Notes under the pieces: generated by a model
What the model was told of the DNA's origin: nothing
Seen by the model: the letters and a program-made list of their open reading frames with translations, nothing else
Databases searched by the model: none
Shown: positions 27,560-35,500 of the stretch, piece by piece
Numbering within the stretch: the stretch's first letter is position 1
How the letters are laid out: the number at the start of each line of letters is the position of its first letter
Translations under genes and position numbers: made by a program
Assembly (NCBI RefSeq): GCF_013031355.1
Contig: NZ_WPZO01000003.1
Coordinates: 248,001 to 312,000 of the forward strand
Length of the DNA stretch: 64,000 bases
Direction of reading: 5' to 3'
Source of the DNA: Ruegeria arenilitoris
Lineage (GTDB): Bacteria > Pseudomonadota > Alphaproteobacteria > Rhodobacterales > Rhodobacteraceae

Positions 27560-27763
27560 TTAGTAGCAGTTCTTCTGTGTTTTGCAGTAAAGCACGTTGC
27601 CAGCGGCTCCGACCGCAGCGCCGACAAACGGATCGGCGCCCAGGACCGCCGAACCCAGCGCCCCTGCGCCGCCGCCAAGCAAGGCCTGTTCGCCGGTCGA
27701 GTCGCCACAGGCCGCAAGCCCCGCACAGGTCGTAACGGCAAGGATGAATTTAGAGATTCGCAT
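27560..27763 (-). CDS. Small glycine-rich lipoprotein
   Basis: 67 aa. Signal peptide with lipobox LAA-C19 and a glycine/alanine-rich mature part (GGGAGALGSAVLGADPFVG, AAVGAAGNVL) like a glycine-zipper membrane insert. It ends CKTQKNCY with two Cys. Similar small lipoproteins are common in Rhodobacteraceae, function unknown. It has its own terminator and a structured upstream region. Confidence 0.8.
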   Translation of the reverse strand: MRISKFILAVTTCAGLAACGDSTGEQALLGGGAGALGSAVLGADPFVGAAVGAAGNVLYCKTQKNCY

Positions 27764-27844
27764 ATGCTCTGCCCCTTTTGGTTTCTTGATGCGTCGGGGC
27801 GCAGATGGCGTAAGCGGGGGCTGCTATTCAATAACAGGCCCCGC

Positions 27845-27867
27845 AAATCTGCGTTTTGCGCAGATTT
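27845..27867. repeat. 9-bp inverted repeat upstream of the lipoprotein gene
   Basis: AAATCTGCG (27845-27853) and CGCAGATTT (27859-27867) with a 5-nt spacer TTTTG, 82-104 bp before the lipoprotein start. It could be an operator or a leader stem-loop. No T tract follows on either strand. Confidence 0.5.
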
Positions 27868-27903
27868 ATGCCGCTTTAAGCGCAAAGAACGCTCAAAGAA
27901 AAA

Positions 27904-27942
27904 CGCGGGCAAGGTTTTGTGAGTTTCACAAACCTGCCCGCG
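27904..27942 (-). terminator. Strong leftward terminator without an annotated gene
   Basis: CGCGGGC (27904-27910) pairs with GCCCGCG (27936-27942), continuing through AGGTTT/AAACCT, one bulged T and GTGA/TCAC to a 3-nt loop. On the minus strand TTTTTCTTT follows immediately. A 17-bp stem plus U tract is a classic intrinsic terminator for a transcript coming from the right. Confidence 0.75.
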
Positions 27943-28413
27943 GAAGGAAGGGGTACGGAATAGTAGGTGCTTGTGCGGCGCAGGCAAAGTAGAGCCGCAC
28001 GGCCCGTCCACTTTGCACGGCACAATCAAGGCCGCAAACAAAGTATTGTTTCCAAGCAAGATTCCGGCTGGAATTCGCCCATACGCTGAATTTCCGCGCA
28101 GAATCGCGCCGACACGCTGTGCCATCAGGCGCGCGTTTCCACCCGCCGAACTTGTCACATTGATGTTACAAAACTCACCATCAACGCGCGTTTCTGCATG
28201 TGCATCATCACGGCTGGTCAGCGACCAATGCAGCAAAATTTCGTTCGAAGGCGCATGGTTAACCGATCTGTTCACCATGCTGTGAAATTCACCGAGCCTT
28301 CGCACAATTTTGCTTGAGAAATCGGAGCAATCCCGTCCCGTTCTCGTGATTTCCCACACTGACATTTGCGTGAAACCTTGCCCGTGCACTTCTGCACACA
28401 AGGAAACATCCAC

Positions 28414-29565
28414 ATGATTATAAAGAGAAAAAAGGCGCTTCTGCTTGCCGCCTCTGCTCTTGGCGTGTCCGGCACACTGGCCTTTGCCCAAGATACCGAG
28501 ACCCAGGCCGAATTGGATGCGCTGCGCGCCCGGATCGAAGCGCTGGAATCCACAGGGCCAGGCACCACGCCCGGGGAATTCAGAATCGGCAACACCACTC
28601 TGGACGTCTACGGCTATGTCAAAGCCGACTTCTTTTATGACTTCGAATTCGACCAGGGCGACACCGCATTCGTGAACGTCATCGGTGAGCCCTCGGCCGC
28701 CACCGACGGCACCTTTGGTGCCACCGTACGCCAGTCTCGGGTCGGTTTGCTGACCACCACACCCAGCGCCATTGGCGACATCGGCGGTCAACTGGAAGTT
28801 GACCTCTTTGCGTCGAACGGCACCGCCGAATTTCGACTGCGCCACGCCAATATCCGAATCGGGGACACTTGGCTGATCGGTCAATACTGGACCAACTTCC
28901 AGCCGCTGGACACCTATCCGACCTCGGTTGAATTCAACGGCCCCGTTGGTATTGCCTTCGCCCGTGTTCCACAGGTTCGCTACACTAACAGTTTCGGGAC
29001 CAACACGTCCTTCGCCCTTTCGGTCGAAGAAAATGTCGGCGGGTCGAATTCGGATGATCCGGTGTTGACCGCCTCGGCGGAATTCAATGACGGCACCTAT
29101 GTCGCCCGCGCGGCGGCCCTGTATGGCAAGGCCGAAGGCGGCGGAGTCGAAGTGGATCAGACCGGCTTTACTCTGTCCGGATCGGTGCGCCCGTGGGCGG
29201 GTGGCCTGTTTCAGGTCAACTACGTGACCGGCGAAGCGCTTGGCCCCTATCTGATCGGTCTTGGTAATGCCGTTGTTGGTGGTCAGGCCAACGATGTGGA
29301 CGGCTACACCATCGAATTCCGACAGGATCTTGGGGAAAAGTGGAATGTCGGTATCGCTTACGGCAAGGAAGACTATGACTTGCCCACCTCGACCGGCACG
29401 TTGTCCTTTACCGAGCTGGAGACGATCCACGTCAACGCCTTCTATCAGGCCACAGAGAACCTTACGCTGAGCGCCGAGTACATCTATGGTGAGCGGAACG
29501 ACGAACCCACGGGCCGGACCTTTGACGGCAACCGTGTTCAGGTCGCCGCGCAGCTGAATTTCTGA
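28414..29565 (+). CDS. DcaP-like outer-membrane porin
   Basis: 383 aa. Signal peptide (MIIKRKKALLLAASALGVSG to LAFAQ), a short coiled-coil (TQAELDALRARIEALES) that resembles the periplasmic trimer stalk of DcaP porins, then a beta-barrel beginning LDVYGYVKADFFYDFEF and ending with an aromatic C-terminal Phe (VQVAAQLNF). DcaP relatives take up dicarboxylates and other anions. Placed between pccA and pccB, it could admit substrates for the pathway (inference). AAGGAAAC precedes the ATG; a strong terminator follows. Confidence 0.87.
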   Translation: MIIKRKKALLLAASALGVSGTLAFAQDTETQAELDALRARIEALESTGPGTTPGEFRIGNTTLDVYGYVKADFFYDFEFDQGDTAFVNVIGEPSAATDGTFGATVRQSRVGLLTTTPSAIGDIGGQLEVDLFASNGTAEFRLRHANIRIGDTWLIGQYWTNFQPLDTYPTSVEFNGPVGIAFARVPQVRYTNSFGTNTSFALSVEENVGGSNSDDPVLTASAEFNDGTYVARAAALYGKAEGGGVEVDQTGFTLSGSVRPWAGGLFQVNYVTGEALGPYLIGLGNAVVGGQANDVDGYTIEFRQDLGEKWNVGIAYGKEDYDLPTSTGTLSFTELETIHVNAFYQATENLTLSAEYIYGERNDEPTGRTFDGNRVQVAAQLNF

Positions 29566-29578
29566 ACGCACAGAACCG

Positions 29579-29606
29579 CCCTGCCCGCGACCGGGCAGGG
29601 TTTTTT
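29579..29606 (+). terminator. Terminator of the porin gene
   Basis: CCCTGCCCG (29579-29587), loop CGAC, CGGGCAGGG (29592-29600), then TTTTTT (29601-29606). Starts 14 bp after the porin stop. Confidence 0.93.
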
Positions 29607-29652
29607 CCGAAGGTGCCTCCGGGTGGATATGTGCGGCAGTGGTCTGCACAGC

Positions 29653-30006
29653 TCAGCGCACCCCGTCGAAGATATCGGGGAACGACATACGCGCCGCATC
29701 CACATCGATCACCAGCAGCGCGTCATAGCTGGCCGGATCAAACGGATCTTCGGCCGCAATCACTTCGCGCTCGAACAGCCAGCTCAGACGGCCGGCGTCC
29801 AGATTGCCACGCTCGAACGGCTGATCGCCGAAATTCTGCCACAGGGCTTCCATGAACGCGGCGTCTGCACGACGGTCGGCCGGTTTGCGATCGCGGAATC
29901 GCTCGCGCCTCGTAATCGGGGTAACCCCTTTGGGGTTGGCCCGGCGAATGGTGAACTGGAAATCCGTCCCCGGAAGACGTCCGGGAAAACCGCGATGCTT
30001 CAGCAT
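29653..30006 (-). CDS. Hypothetical protein, 117 aa
   Basis: Not recognised. It is rich in charged and aromatic residues: MLKHRGFPGRLPGTDFQF, ITRRERFRDRKPADRRAD, EALWQNFGDQPFERGN, then an acidic DPASYDALLVIDVD stretch. No signal peptide or membrane helix. GAGG lies 8 nt before the ATG. It is downstream of and codirectional with the DUF6497 gene (133-bp gap) and pccB, so it could share their transcript. Confidence 0.65.
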   Translation of the reverse strand: MLKHRGFPGRLPGTDFQFTIRRANPKGVTPITRRERFRDRKPADRRADAAFMEALWQNFGDQPFERGNLDAGRLSWLFEREVIAAEDPFDPASYDALLVIDVDAARMSFPDIFDGVR

Positions 30007-30139
30007 GTCGGCACCTCACTGTTCACAGAAATCAGGGAAGCAGAGTCGCCCCTAAAAGCAGATGGGATCATATCGCGCACCTCCAAAGCCGCATTGGTGT
30101 TCAGAAACGCTCTGAGGTGGTGAAAACGGGGTTTCATGG

Positions 30140-30625
30140 TCAGAGCCCCTCCCAGATACATTGGGATTGCTCCAGCCGGTAGGCTTCAAAGAACTGCGTG
30201 GCATCAGGTTCGGATCGCCCGAATTCAACAGGCCGGTCAGACAGTGAAATCACAACACGTGCCGGATCAAGTTCGTGATGCGCCACATAGGCAACCGCGA
30301 GAGTCTGGCACAGGTGCTGCATGTCATTCGAGGCGACGTCATAGCCGATACGCCCAGCGGTGTAGCCGATCTTGGGCGCGACGAACCGGAACCTGACCCA
30401 CAATTCGCCCGGATTGTTGTCCAGCAGCACATCGCTCAGGTGCACGGGCTGCCCCGACGGAACAGGCAGCAGGTTGTCGGCTTGCGCAACAGCGGTAGAT
30501 GACCATCCCAGACACATCAGAATTAAGGCGCGACCCCAGCCCCGTTTGACGCGGGCTCCTCTCTCTGGGGTCGCGCGCGCCTGGCTTTTGGCCCGCGCTA
30601 TTTTATGTCTGATACGGTCAGTCAT
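30140..30625 (-). CDS. DUF6497-like exported protein
   Basis: 161 aa. A basic N-terminus of about 30 residues precedes a hydrophobic signal (GRALILMCLGWSSTAVAQAD). The mature part contains QPVHLSDVLLDNNPGELWVR, MQHLCQTLAVAYVAHHELD and two Cys (LCQTL, SQCIW) that could form a disulphide. It resembles the small periplasmic DUF6497 family of Rhodobacteraceae. The long pre-signal extension contains a 12-bp inverted repeat and makes the start uncertain. Codirectional with pccB, 98 bp downstream. Confidence 0.7.
   Translation of the reverse strand: MTDRIRHKIARAKSQARATPERGARVKRGWGRALILMCLGWSSTAVAQADNLLPVPSGQPVHLSDVLLDNNPGELWVRFRFVAPKIGYTAGRIGYDVASNDMQHLCQTLAVAYVAHHELDPARVVISLSDRPVEFGRSEPDATQFFEAYRLEQSQCIWEGL
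30528..30576. repeat. 12-bp inverted repeat inside the DUF6497 5' coding region
   Basis: GCGCGACCCCAG (30528-30539) and CTGGGGTCGCGC (30565-30576) are perfect arms enclosing a 25-nt loop that holds a second small hairpin (GCCC/GGGC). It lies over codons about 17-32 of the ORF on the minus strand. Confidence 0.6.
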
Positions 30626-30723
30626 CTATCAGCTTTAGTCTCAAAGTCAAACTTAGGTCCGACAGTTACGCCATGATCCGCCGACCGAGTGAGCTCTGGC
30701 AGGCGGATCATTTGGACACCCCC

Positions 30724-32256
30724 TTACAGCGGGATGTTGTCGTGCTTCTTCCACGGGTTTTTCAGCTGCTTGTTGCGCAGGCTGGCAAACGCGCGCGACA
30801 CACGGCGCCGGGTGGATTGCGGCATGATCACCTCGTCGATGAAGCCACGCTCGGCTGCGACGAAGGGGTTGGCGAACCGGTCCTCGTAATCCTGCGTGTG
30901 CTGCGCGATCTTTTCCGCATCACCCAGATCGGCACGATGGATAATCTCGGTCGCGCCCTTGGCGCCCATCACCGCAATCTCGGCTGTCGGCCAGGCATAG
31001 TTGAAATCACCACGCAGGTGCTTGGAGGCCATAACGTCATATGCACCACCATAGGCCTTGCGGGTGATCACGGTGACTTTCGGAACGGTGGCTTCACCAT
31101 AGGCAAACAGCAGCTTGGCGCCGTGCTTGATCACACCGCCATATTCCTGCGAAGTCCCAGGCAAGAAGCCCGGCACGTCTACCAGCGTCAGGATCGGAAT
31201 CTCGAAACAGTCGCAGAAGCGCACAAACCGCGCGGCCTTGCGCGAGCTGTCGATGTCCAGACACCCGGCCAGAACCATCGGCTGGTTGGCAACGACGCCC
31301 ACGGTCTGCCCTTCCAGACGGATGAAACCGGTGATGATGTTCTTGGCGAAATCCTCCTGAATTTCGTAGAAATCACCCTCATCCGCCACTTTAGTGATGA
31401 GTTCCTTCATGTCGTAAGGCGTGTTCGGGTTGTCCGGGATCAGTGTATCCAGCGAGGTTTCGACCCGGTCAGGTTCGTCAAAGAACGGGCGCACCGGAGG
31501 TTTCTCGCGGTTGTTCAGCGGCAGGAAGTCGACCAGTCGGCGCACTTCGGCCAAAGCCTCGACATCGTTTTCGAACGCGCCATCGGCGACGGAGGATTTC
31601 TTGGTGTGGGTCGATGCACCGCCCAGCTCCTCGGCGGTGACAACCTCGTTGGTGACGGTTTTCACAACGTCGGGGCCGGTCACGAACATGTAGGACGTGT
31701 CTTTGACCATGAAGATAAAGTCGGTCATCGCCGGGCTGTAAACCGCACCACCGGCACAGGGGCCCATGATCACGCTGATTTGCGGCACCACGCCCGAGGC
31801 CATGATGTTGCGCTGGAACACCTCGGCATACCCCGCCAGCGAGGCCACGCCTTCCTGGATTCGCGCACCGCCCGAGTCGTTGATTCCAATGACCGGCGCA
31901 CCGTTCTGGATCGCCATATCCATGATCTTGCAGATCTTCTGAGCATGGGTTTCCGACAGCGAGCCACCAAACACGGTGAAATCCTGGCTGAACACATAAA
32001 CCATCCGGCCGTTGATCGTGCCCCAGCCGGTGACCACGCCATCTCCCGCAGTCTTTTGATTTTCCATCCCGAAATCGGTGCAGCGGTGGCTGACGAACAT
32101 GTCAAACTCTTCAAAGCTGCCTTCGTCCAGCAGCAGTTCGATCCGCTCGCGCGCGGTCAGCTTGCCACGCCCATGCTGCGCGTCGATACGCTTTTGCCCA
32201 CCGCCCATCCGGGCATCATTGCGGCGGTCTTCAAGCTCGGTAAGGATGTCTTTCAT
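30724..32256 (-). CDS. pccB: Propionyl-CoA carboxylase beta subunit (carboxyltransferase)
   Basis: 510 aa. Carboxyltransferase (crotonase-like) duplicated fold: [40 protein letters not shown] (first oxyanion region), [20 protein letters not shown] and [12 protein letters not shown] (second). It transfers CO2 from biotin on PccA to propionyl-CoA. ATG 32256 gives the MKDIL N-terminus typical of the family, with AGGGA 9 nt upstream; ATG 32265 is possible. Operator-like 13-mers lie 70-121 bp upstream. Confidence 0.96.
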   Translation of the reverse strand: MKDILTELEDRRNDARMGGGQKRIDAQHGRGKLTARERIELLLDEGSFEEFDMFVSHRCTDFGMENQKTAGDGVVTGWGTINGRMVYVFSQDFTVFGGSLSETHAQKICKIMDMAIQNGAPVIGINDSGGARIQEGVASLAGYAEVFQRNIMASGVVPQISVIMGPCAGGAVYSPAMTDFIFMVKDTSYMFVTGPDVVKTVTNEVVTAEELGGASTHTKKSSVADGAFENDVEALAEVRRLVDFLPLNNREKPPVRPFFDEPDRVETSLDTLIPDNPNTPYDMKELITKVADEGDFYEIQEDFAKNIITGFIRLEGQTVGVVANQPMVLAGCLDIDSSRKAARFVRFCDCFEIPILTLVDVPGFLPGTSQEYGGVIKHGAKLLFAYGEATVPKVTVITRKAYGGAYDVMASKHLRGDFNYAWPTAEIAVMGAKGATEIIHRADLGDAEKIAQHTQDYEDRFANPFVAAERGFIDEVIMPQSTRRRVSRAFASLRNKQLKNPWKKHDNIPL

Positions 32257-32324
32257 GGCGCTCATTCCCTGTGAGATTTCGGGCGACACTATACGCATAC
32301 GCATCAGGTCCAAAGCATCTTTCG

Positions 32325-32337
32325 GCAAATTTGCAAA
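32325..32337. promoter_or_regulatory. Operator-like site 1 upstream of pccB
   Basis: GCAAATTTGCAAA contains the palindromes GCAAATTTGC and TTTGCAAA. A near copy occurs 40 bp to the right. TTTGCAAA is, to my recollection, the core described for PccR, the ScfR-type regulator of propionyl-CoA carboxylase in Rhodobacter sphaeroides. It lies between divergent pccB and the Bcr/CflA gene. Confidence 0.6.
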
Positions 32338-32364
32338 CTTACCGCAACAAAGTTCTGGAAAACT

Positions 32365-32377
32365 GTAAATTTGCTAA
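32365..32377. promoter_or_regulatory. Operator-like site 2 upstream of pccB
   Basis: GTAAATTTGCTAA differs from site 1 at two of 13 positions and starts 40 bp away, close to four helical turns, so both copies would face the same side of the DNA. Confidence 0.5.
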
Positions 32378-32439
32378 GTATCATCGTGAAACGCAGTCTT
32401 GGATAGCATTCCCTGAAACGGTCACTATACCTGTGAACC

Positions 32440-33645
32440 ATGCAGTTCAGTTCATCCCGGGTGCACCGCTCACCCCCTACTATCTCAACGCTGGTTTTAC
32501 TTTCTGGGCTATCGGCGCTCAGCCTGAACCTGTTCCTGCCAAGCCTGCCAAACATGGCACTGCACTTTCAGACTGACTACAAAGTCATGCAGCTGTCGAT
32601 TGCGCTGTACCTTCTGGTCAATGCGGTACTGCAGATTCTGATCGGCCCGATCGCGGATAAGGCCGGGCGCCGCCCCGTCATGCTGTGGGGACTGTCGCTG
32701 TTTCTTATCGCCACGCTGGGCTGCATCTACGCCCCGAATATCGAGGTCTTTCTGGCCTTCCGAATGTGCCAGGCCATCGTGGTCGTGGGCATGGTGCTCA
32801 GCCGGGCTGCCGTGCGCGACCTGTACGATCAGGATCAGGCGGCCTCGATGATTGGCTATGTTACGATGGGCATGGCAGTTGTCCCCATGATCGGCCCAGC
32901 AATCGGCGGCCTGCTGGAAGAGAGCTTTGGCTGGAAGGCCAATTTCTGGCTGCCCTTCGCGTTGGGCGTCATGACCCTGGCGTTGACCTATGTCGACTTT
33001 GGCGAAACCTCGGCCAAAAGCGGCAAGACGCTGATACAACAGTTCCGCGAATATCCAGAGCTGCTGCGCTCACCCCGGTTCTGGGGTTATTCTCTGTCCT
33101 CCGCTTTGTCCTCGGGTGCGTTTTTTGCCTATTTGGGCGGAGCGCCTTTTATTGGCACTGAACTTTTCGGCCTCAGCGCCGCTCAGGTCGGCATTTATTT
33201 TGGTGCGCCCGCCGTTGGGTATTTCTTCGGCAACTTCTTCAGCGGGCGCTACTCAGTCCGGTTTGGCGTGAACCGGATGGTGTTTTGGGGGTGCTGGCTG
33301 AACGCGATCGGCGTCGCCCTGTCAGCCATCCTGTTTCTGGCAGGCTTTGGCACCGCGCTCAGCTTTTTCGGCTTCATGACCTTCGTCGGCATCGGCAACG
33401 GCATGACAATCCCCAATGCCACCTCGGGCGCGCTGTCCGTACGGCCCCACCTGGCCGCTACCGCCTCGGGCCTGAGCGGTGCAATCATGCTTGGCGGCGG
33501 TGCTGGCCTCAGCGCCCTGGCCGGAGCCTTGTTGACCCGCGAAACCGGCGCGATGCCATTGCTATGGCTGATGCTGGCCACATCGGTTCTGGCAATCTGC
33601 GCCATCGTTTCGGTCATAAGACGCGAAAGACAACTGGGCCTGTAA
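32440..33645 (+). CDS. Bcr/CflA family multidrug efflux MFS transporter
   Basis: 401 aa, 12 predicted transmembrane helices. DHA1-family motifs: SGLSALSLNLFLPSLPNMA (helix 1), GPIADKAGRRPVMLWG (motif A) and RDLYDQDQAASMIGYV. It exports drugs or metabolites by proton antiport. Divergent from pccB and upstream of the regulator gene (65-bp gap), so it may share the operator region; its link with propionate metabolism is unproven. Confidence 0.88.
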   Translation: MQFSSSRVHRSPPTISTLVLLSGLSALSLNLFLPSLPNMALHFQTDYKVMQLSIALYLLVNAVLQILIGPIADKAGRRPVMLWGLSLFLIATLGCIYAPNIEVFLAFRMCQAIVVVGMVLSRAAVRDLYDQDQAASMIGYVTMGMAVVPMIGPAIGGLLEESFGWKANFWLPFALGVMTLALTYVDFGETSAKSGKTLIQQFREYPELLRSPRFWGYSLSSALSSGAFFAYLGGAPFIGTELFGLSAAQVGIYFGAPAVGYFFGNFFSGRYSVRFGVNRMVFWGCWLNAIGVALSAILFLAGFGTALSFFGFMTFVGIGNGMTIPNATSGALSVRPHLAATASGLSGAIMLGGGAGLSALAGALLTRETGAMPLLWLMLATSVLAICAIVSVIRRERQLGL

Positions 33646-33664
33646 CGCGGCTTGCGCCGATCGG

Positions 33665-33702
33665 TTTGCAAAGTTAGCCTGCAGCGAAAGGAAAGTTGCA
33701 AA
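33665..33702. promoter_or_regulatory. Two TTGCAAA boxes over the regulator's 5' end
   Basis: TTTGCAAA (33665-33672) and GTTGCAAA (33695-33702) are 30 bp apart start to start, about three helical turns. The second overlaps the AAAGG Shine-Dalgarno of the gene at 33711. This fits autoregulation by the encoded ScfR-type protein. Confidence 0.55.
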
Positions 33703-33710
33703 GGCACGCC

Positions 33711-35108
33711 ATGGCCACCCAAAAACTTTATGCCGGTGCAAAACTGCGTGAAATGCGCACGCGCCTGACCCTGACGCAAAAGGAATTCGCCACAAAGTTG
33801 GGAGTTTCGCTGCCTTACCTGAACCAGATGGAGAACAACAACCGGCCGATCTCGACCACGGTTGTTCTGGCACTGGCGCAGGAATTTGGCATGGACGTGA
33901 CCGAGCTGAGCACCGGCGACAGCGAACGCCTGGTCTCGGACATGCGTGAGGCGCTGGCCGATCCGGTATTCGACGACATGCCACCGCTGGCGGATCTGCG
34001 CCTGACGGCCTCGAACGCCCCGGCGCTGGCCCGTGCCTTCATCGCCCTGCACCGCACGTACCGACAAACGCACGAACGGCTGGCTTCACTGGACGAGGCT
34101 CTGGGCCGTGAAGACGCACAGATTCAGGCTAGCCCGTGGGAGGAAGTGCGCGACTTCTTCCACTATTGCGACAACTACATTGACGCGGTTGACCGCGCGG
34201 CTGAACGGTTTTCCCAACGCGCCGAAGAGGCCGGAGGCATTCGCGCCGCAGCCATAAACAGCCTGGGGGAGCGCGGCATTCGGGTGCAGTTCGTGGACAT
34301 TCCCGAAACCCGAAAATACGACGCTGACAGCAAAACGCTGAAACTCTCGTCGCGCACTGCACCGCAGACGCAGGTGTTTCAACTTTTGCTTCAGGTGGCG
34401 CTGATCAGCCAGGACAAGCTGCTCGAGGCCACGCTGGATTTTGCCAAGTTCCAAAGCGACGAGGCTCGCGCCATCGCCAAAATCGGCCTAGCCAATTATT
34501 TTGCCGGGGCTTCGCTGATGCCTTATGACGCGTTTTTGGCTGCCGCACAGGAATATCGCCACGACCTGGAACTGCTCAGCAATCGGTTTGGCGCATCCAT
34601 CGAACAGATCGCACACCGGCTTTCGACACTGCAGCGCCCCGGCGCCAAGGGCATCCCGTTTTTCTTCGTGCGTGTCGATCAGGCGGGCACCATCACCAAA
34701 CGCCACTCGGCCACACGCCTGCAATTTGCCCGCTTCGGCGGCGCCTGCCCCCTGTGGAACGTTCACCGCGCCTTTGAAACCCCGGGCCATTTCCTGCGGC
34801 AACTGGCGGAAACACCGGACGGTGTCCGCTATATCTCACTGGCACGGGACGTATCGAAATCAGGCGGGTCCTACGGTGCGCCCGTGCGTCGCTATGCCAT
34901 CGCTTTGGGGTGCGAGGTCCGCCACGCGGAGGCGCTGGTCTATGCCGACAACCTCGATATCAATAACGCAAGCGCCTATGAACCCATCGGCATTTCCTGC
35001 CGTATCTGCGAGCGGCAAAACTGCCACCAGCGATCAGTTCCACCTTTGGAACGCCGCCTAGCCATCGACGCCCATACCCGCGGCACCCTGCCCTATGAAG
35101 TCACCTGA
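33711..35108 (+). CDS. Short-chain fatty acyl-CoA regulator (ScfR/PccR family)
   Basis: 465 aa. N-terminal XRE helix-turn-helix (about 12-65: LREMRTRLTLTQKEFATKLG, LPYLNQMENNNRPIS), then a long alpha-helical ligand-binding part with an IrrE-like segment. The C-terminal Cys cluster CRICERQNCHQRSVPPLERR is typical of ScfR proteins. PccR of Rhodobacter sphaeroides, a member of this family, controls pccB in response to propionyl-CoA-derived signals. AAAGG 6 nt upstream supports ATG 33711; a TTG at 33696 is in frame but less likely. Adjacent to pccB, it is very probably the pathway regulator here. Confidence 0.9.
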   Translation: MATQKLYAGAKLREMRTRLTLTQKEFATKLGVSLPYLNQMENNNRPISTTVVLALAQEFGMDVTELSTGDSERLVSDMREALADPVFDDMPPLADLRLTASNAPALARAFIALHRTYRQTHERLASLDEALGREDAQIQASPWEEVRDFFHYCDNYIDAVDRAAERFSQRAEEAGGIRAAAINSLGERGIRVQFVDIPETRKYDADSKTLKLSSRTAPQTQVFQLLLQVALISQDKLLEATLDFAKFQSDEARAIAKIGLANYFAGASLMPYDAFLAAAQEYRHDLELLSNRFGASIEQIAHRLSTLQRPGAKGIPFFFVRVDQAGTITKRHSATRLQFARFGGACPLWNVHRAFETPGHFLRQLAETPDGVRYISLARDVSKSGGSYGAPVRRYAIALGCEVRHAEALVYADNLDINNASAYEPIGISCRICERQNCHQRSVPPLERRLAIDAHTRGTLPYEVT

Positions 35109-35139
35109 TCTTCACCTGGCCTGAAAATACCTCGGGGGA

Positions 35140-35172
35140 GTCGCGGCTTGCCGCGACGGGGGCAGAGCCCCC
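35140..35172. repeat. Double-hairpin REP-like element
   Basis: Hairpin 1: GTCGCGGC (35140-35147)/GCCGCGAC (35150-35157). Hairpin 2: GGGGGC (35158-35163)/GCCCCC (35167-35172). It follows CTCGGGGGA. Such GC-rich double hairpins after 'ACCTCGGGGG' look like the dispersed extragenic elements of roseobacters. Confidence 0.6.
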
Positions 35173-35180
35173 GCCCTTTT
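35158..35180 (+). terminator. Possible terminator of the ScfR gene
   Basis: Hairpin 2 of the double element is followed by GCCCTTTT (35173-35180), 50-72 bp after the regulator stop. The T run is short. Confidence 0.5.
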
Positions 35181-35183
35181 GCC

Positions 35184-35423
35184 TTAAGCCTTCGACAGGA
35201 TCGACCAGATCTCATCCTTCAGCGCGGCGCGCTTCTTGCGCAACTCGCCTTCGGCCAGATCTTCCATCGGCTCAATATTGGTTTCCGCGCGGTGAACGAC
35301 GCGATTGACCTCGTGATACTCATCCGCCAGCCGGGCGAAATGCGCATCCGATTGCTTGAGCTGGCTCATCAGTTCGACTTTGTCCGGAAACTCTTCGGCC
35401 AGTTCATGCGGGGTGTGGGACAT
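35184..35423 (-). CDS. DUF465 (YdcH family) protein
   Basis: 79 aa. Entirely helical: LAEEFPDKVELMSQLKQSDAHFARLADEY is the DUF465 core with the conserved H-F-x-x-L. The rest is a coiled coil (GELRKKRAALKDEIWSIL). Small YdcH-type proteins are widespread in Proteobacteria; function unclear. It lies downstream of betA (78-bp gap). Confidence 0.88.
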   Translation of the reverse strand: MSHTPHELAEEFPDKVELMSQLKQSDAHFARLADEYHEVNRVVHRAETNIEPMEDLAEGELRKKRAALKDEIWSILSKA

Positions 35424-35500
35424 TCCTGTTCGCTCCTAAATATGTCGTTGCGATTCAGGTCTATAGATATTTCTCACACCCCGCTTTGACGCGGATCAAA

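Larger units (their letters stand above)
27764..28413. other. 650-bp non-coding region between lipoprotein and porin genes
   Basis: No convincing gene. It must hold the leftward promoter of the lipoprotein gene and the rightward porin promoter. It also holds a 9-bp inverted repeat (27845-27867) and a strong leftward terminator hairpin (27904-27942) with no gene feeding it. The stretch 27943-28290 is therefore a candidate small-RNA locus on the minus strand. The minus frame that stays open here gives an unconvincing low-complexity product. Confidence 0.6.

Noticed and set aside
27971-28285. 104-codon plus-strand ORF in the porin upstream region
   Set aside because: No Shine-Dalgarno, low-complexity composition and no recognisable fold; more likely non-coding regulatory DNA.
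27427-29649. A 740-codon open frame on the minus strand spanning the porin gene and its upstream region
   Set aside because: It is the shadow of the porin and of GC-rich flanks. The plus-strand porin has a signal peptide, beta-barrel C-terminus, RBS and terminator, while the minus product shows no recognisable domain and starts without a Shine-Dalgarno.
30673-32274. A 533-codon plus-strand frame over pccB
   Set aside because: Shadow of the carboxyltransferase; no start signals and no domain.
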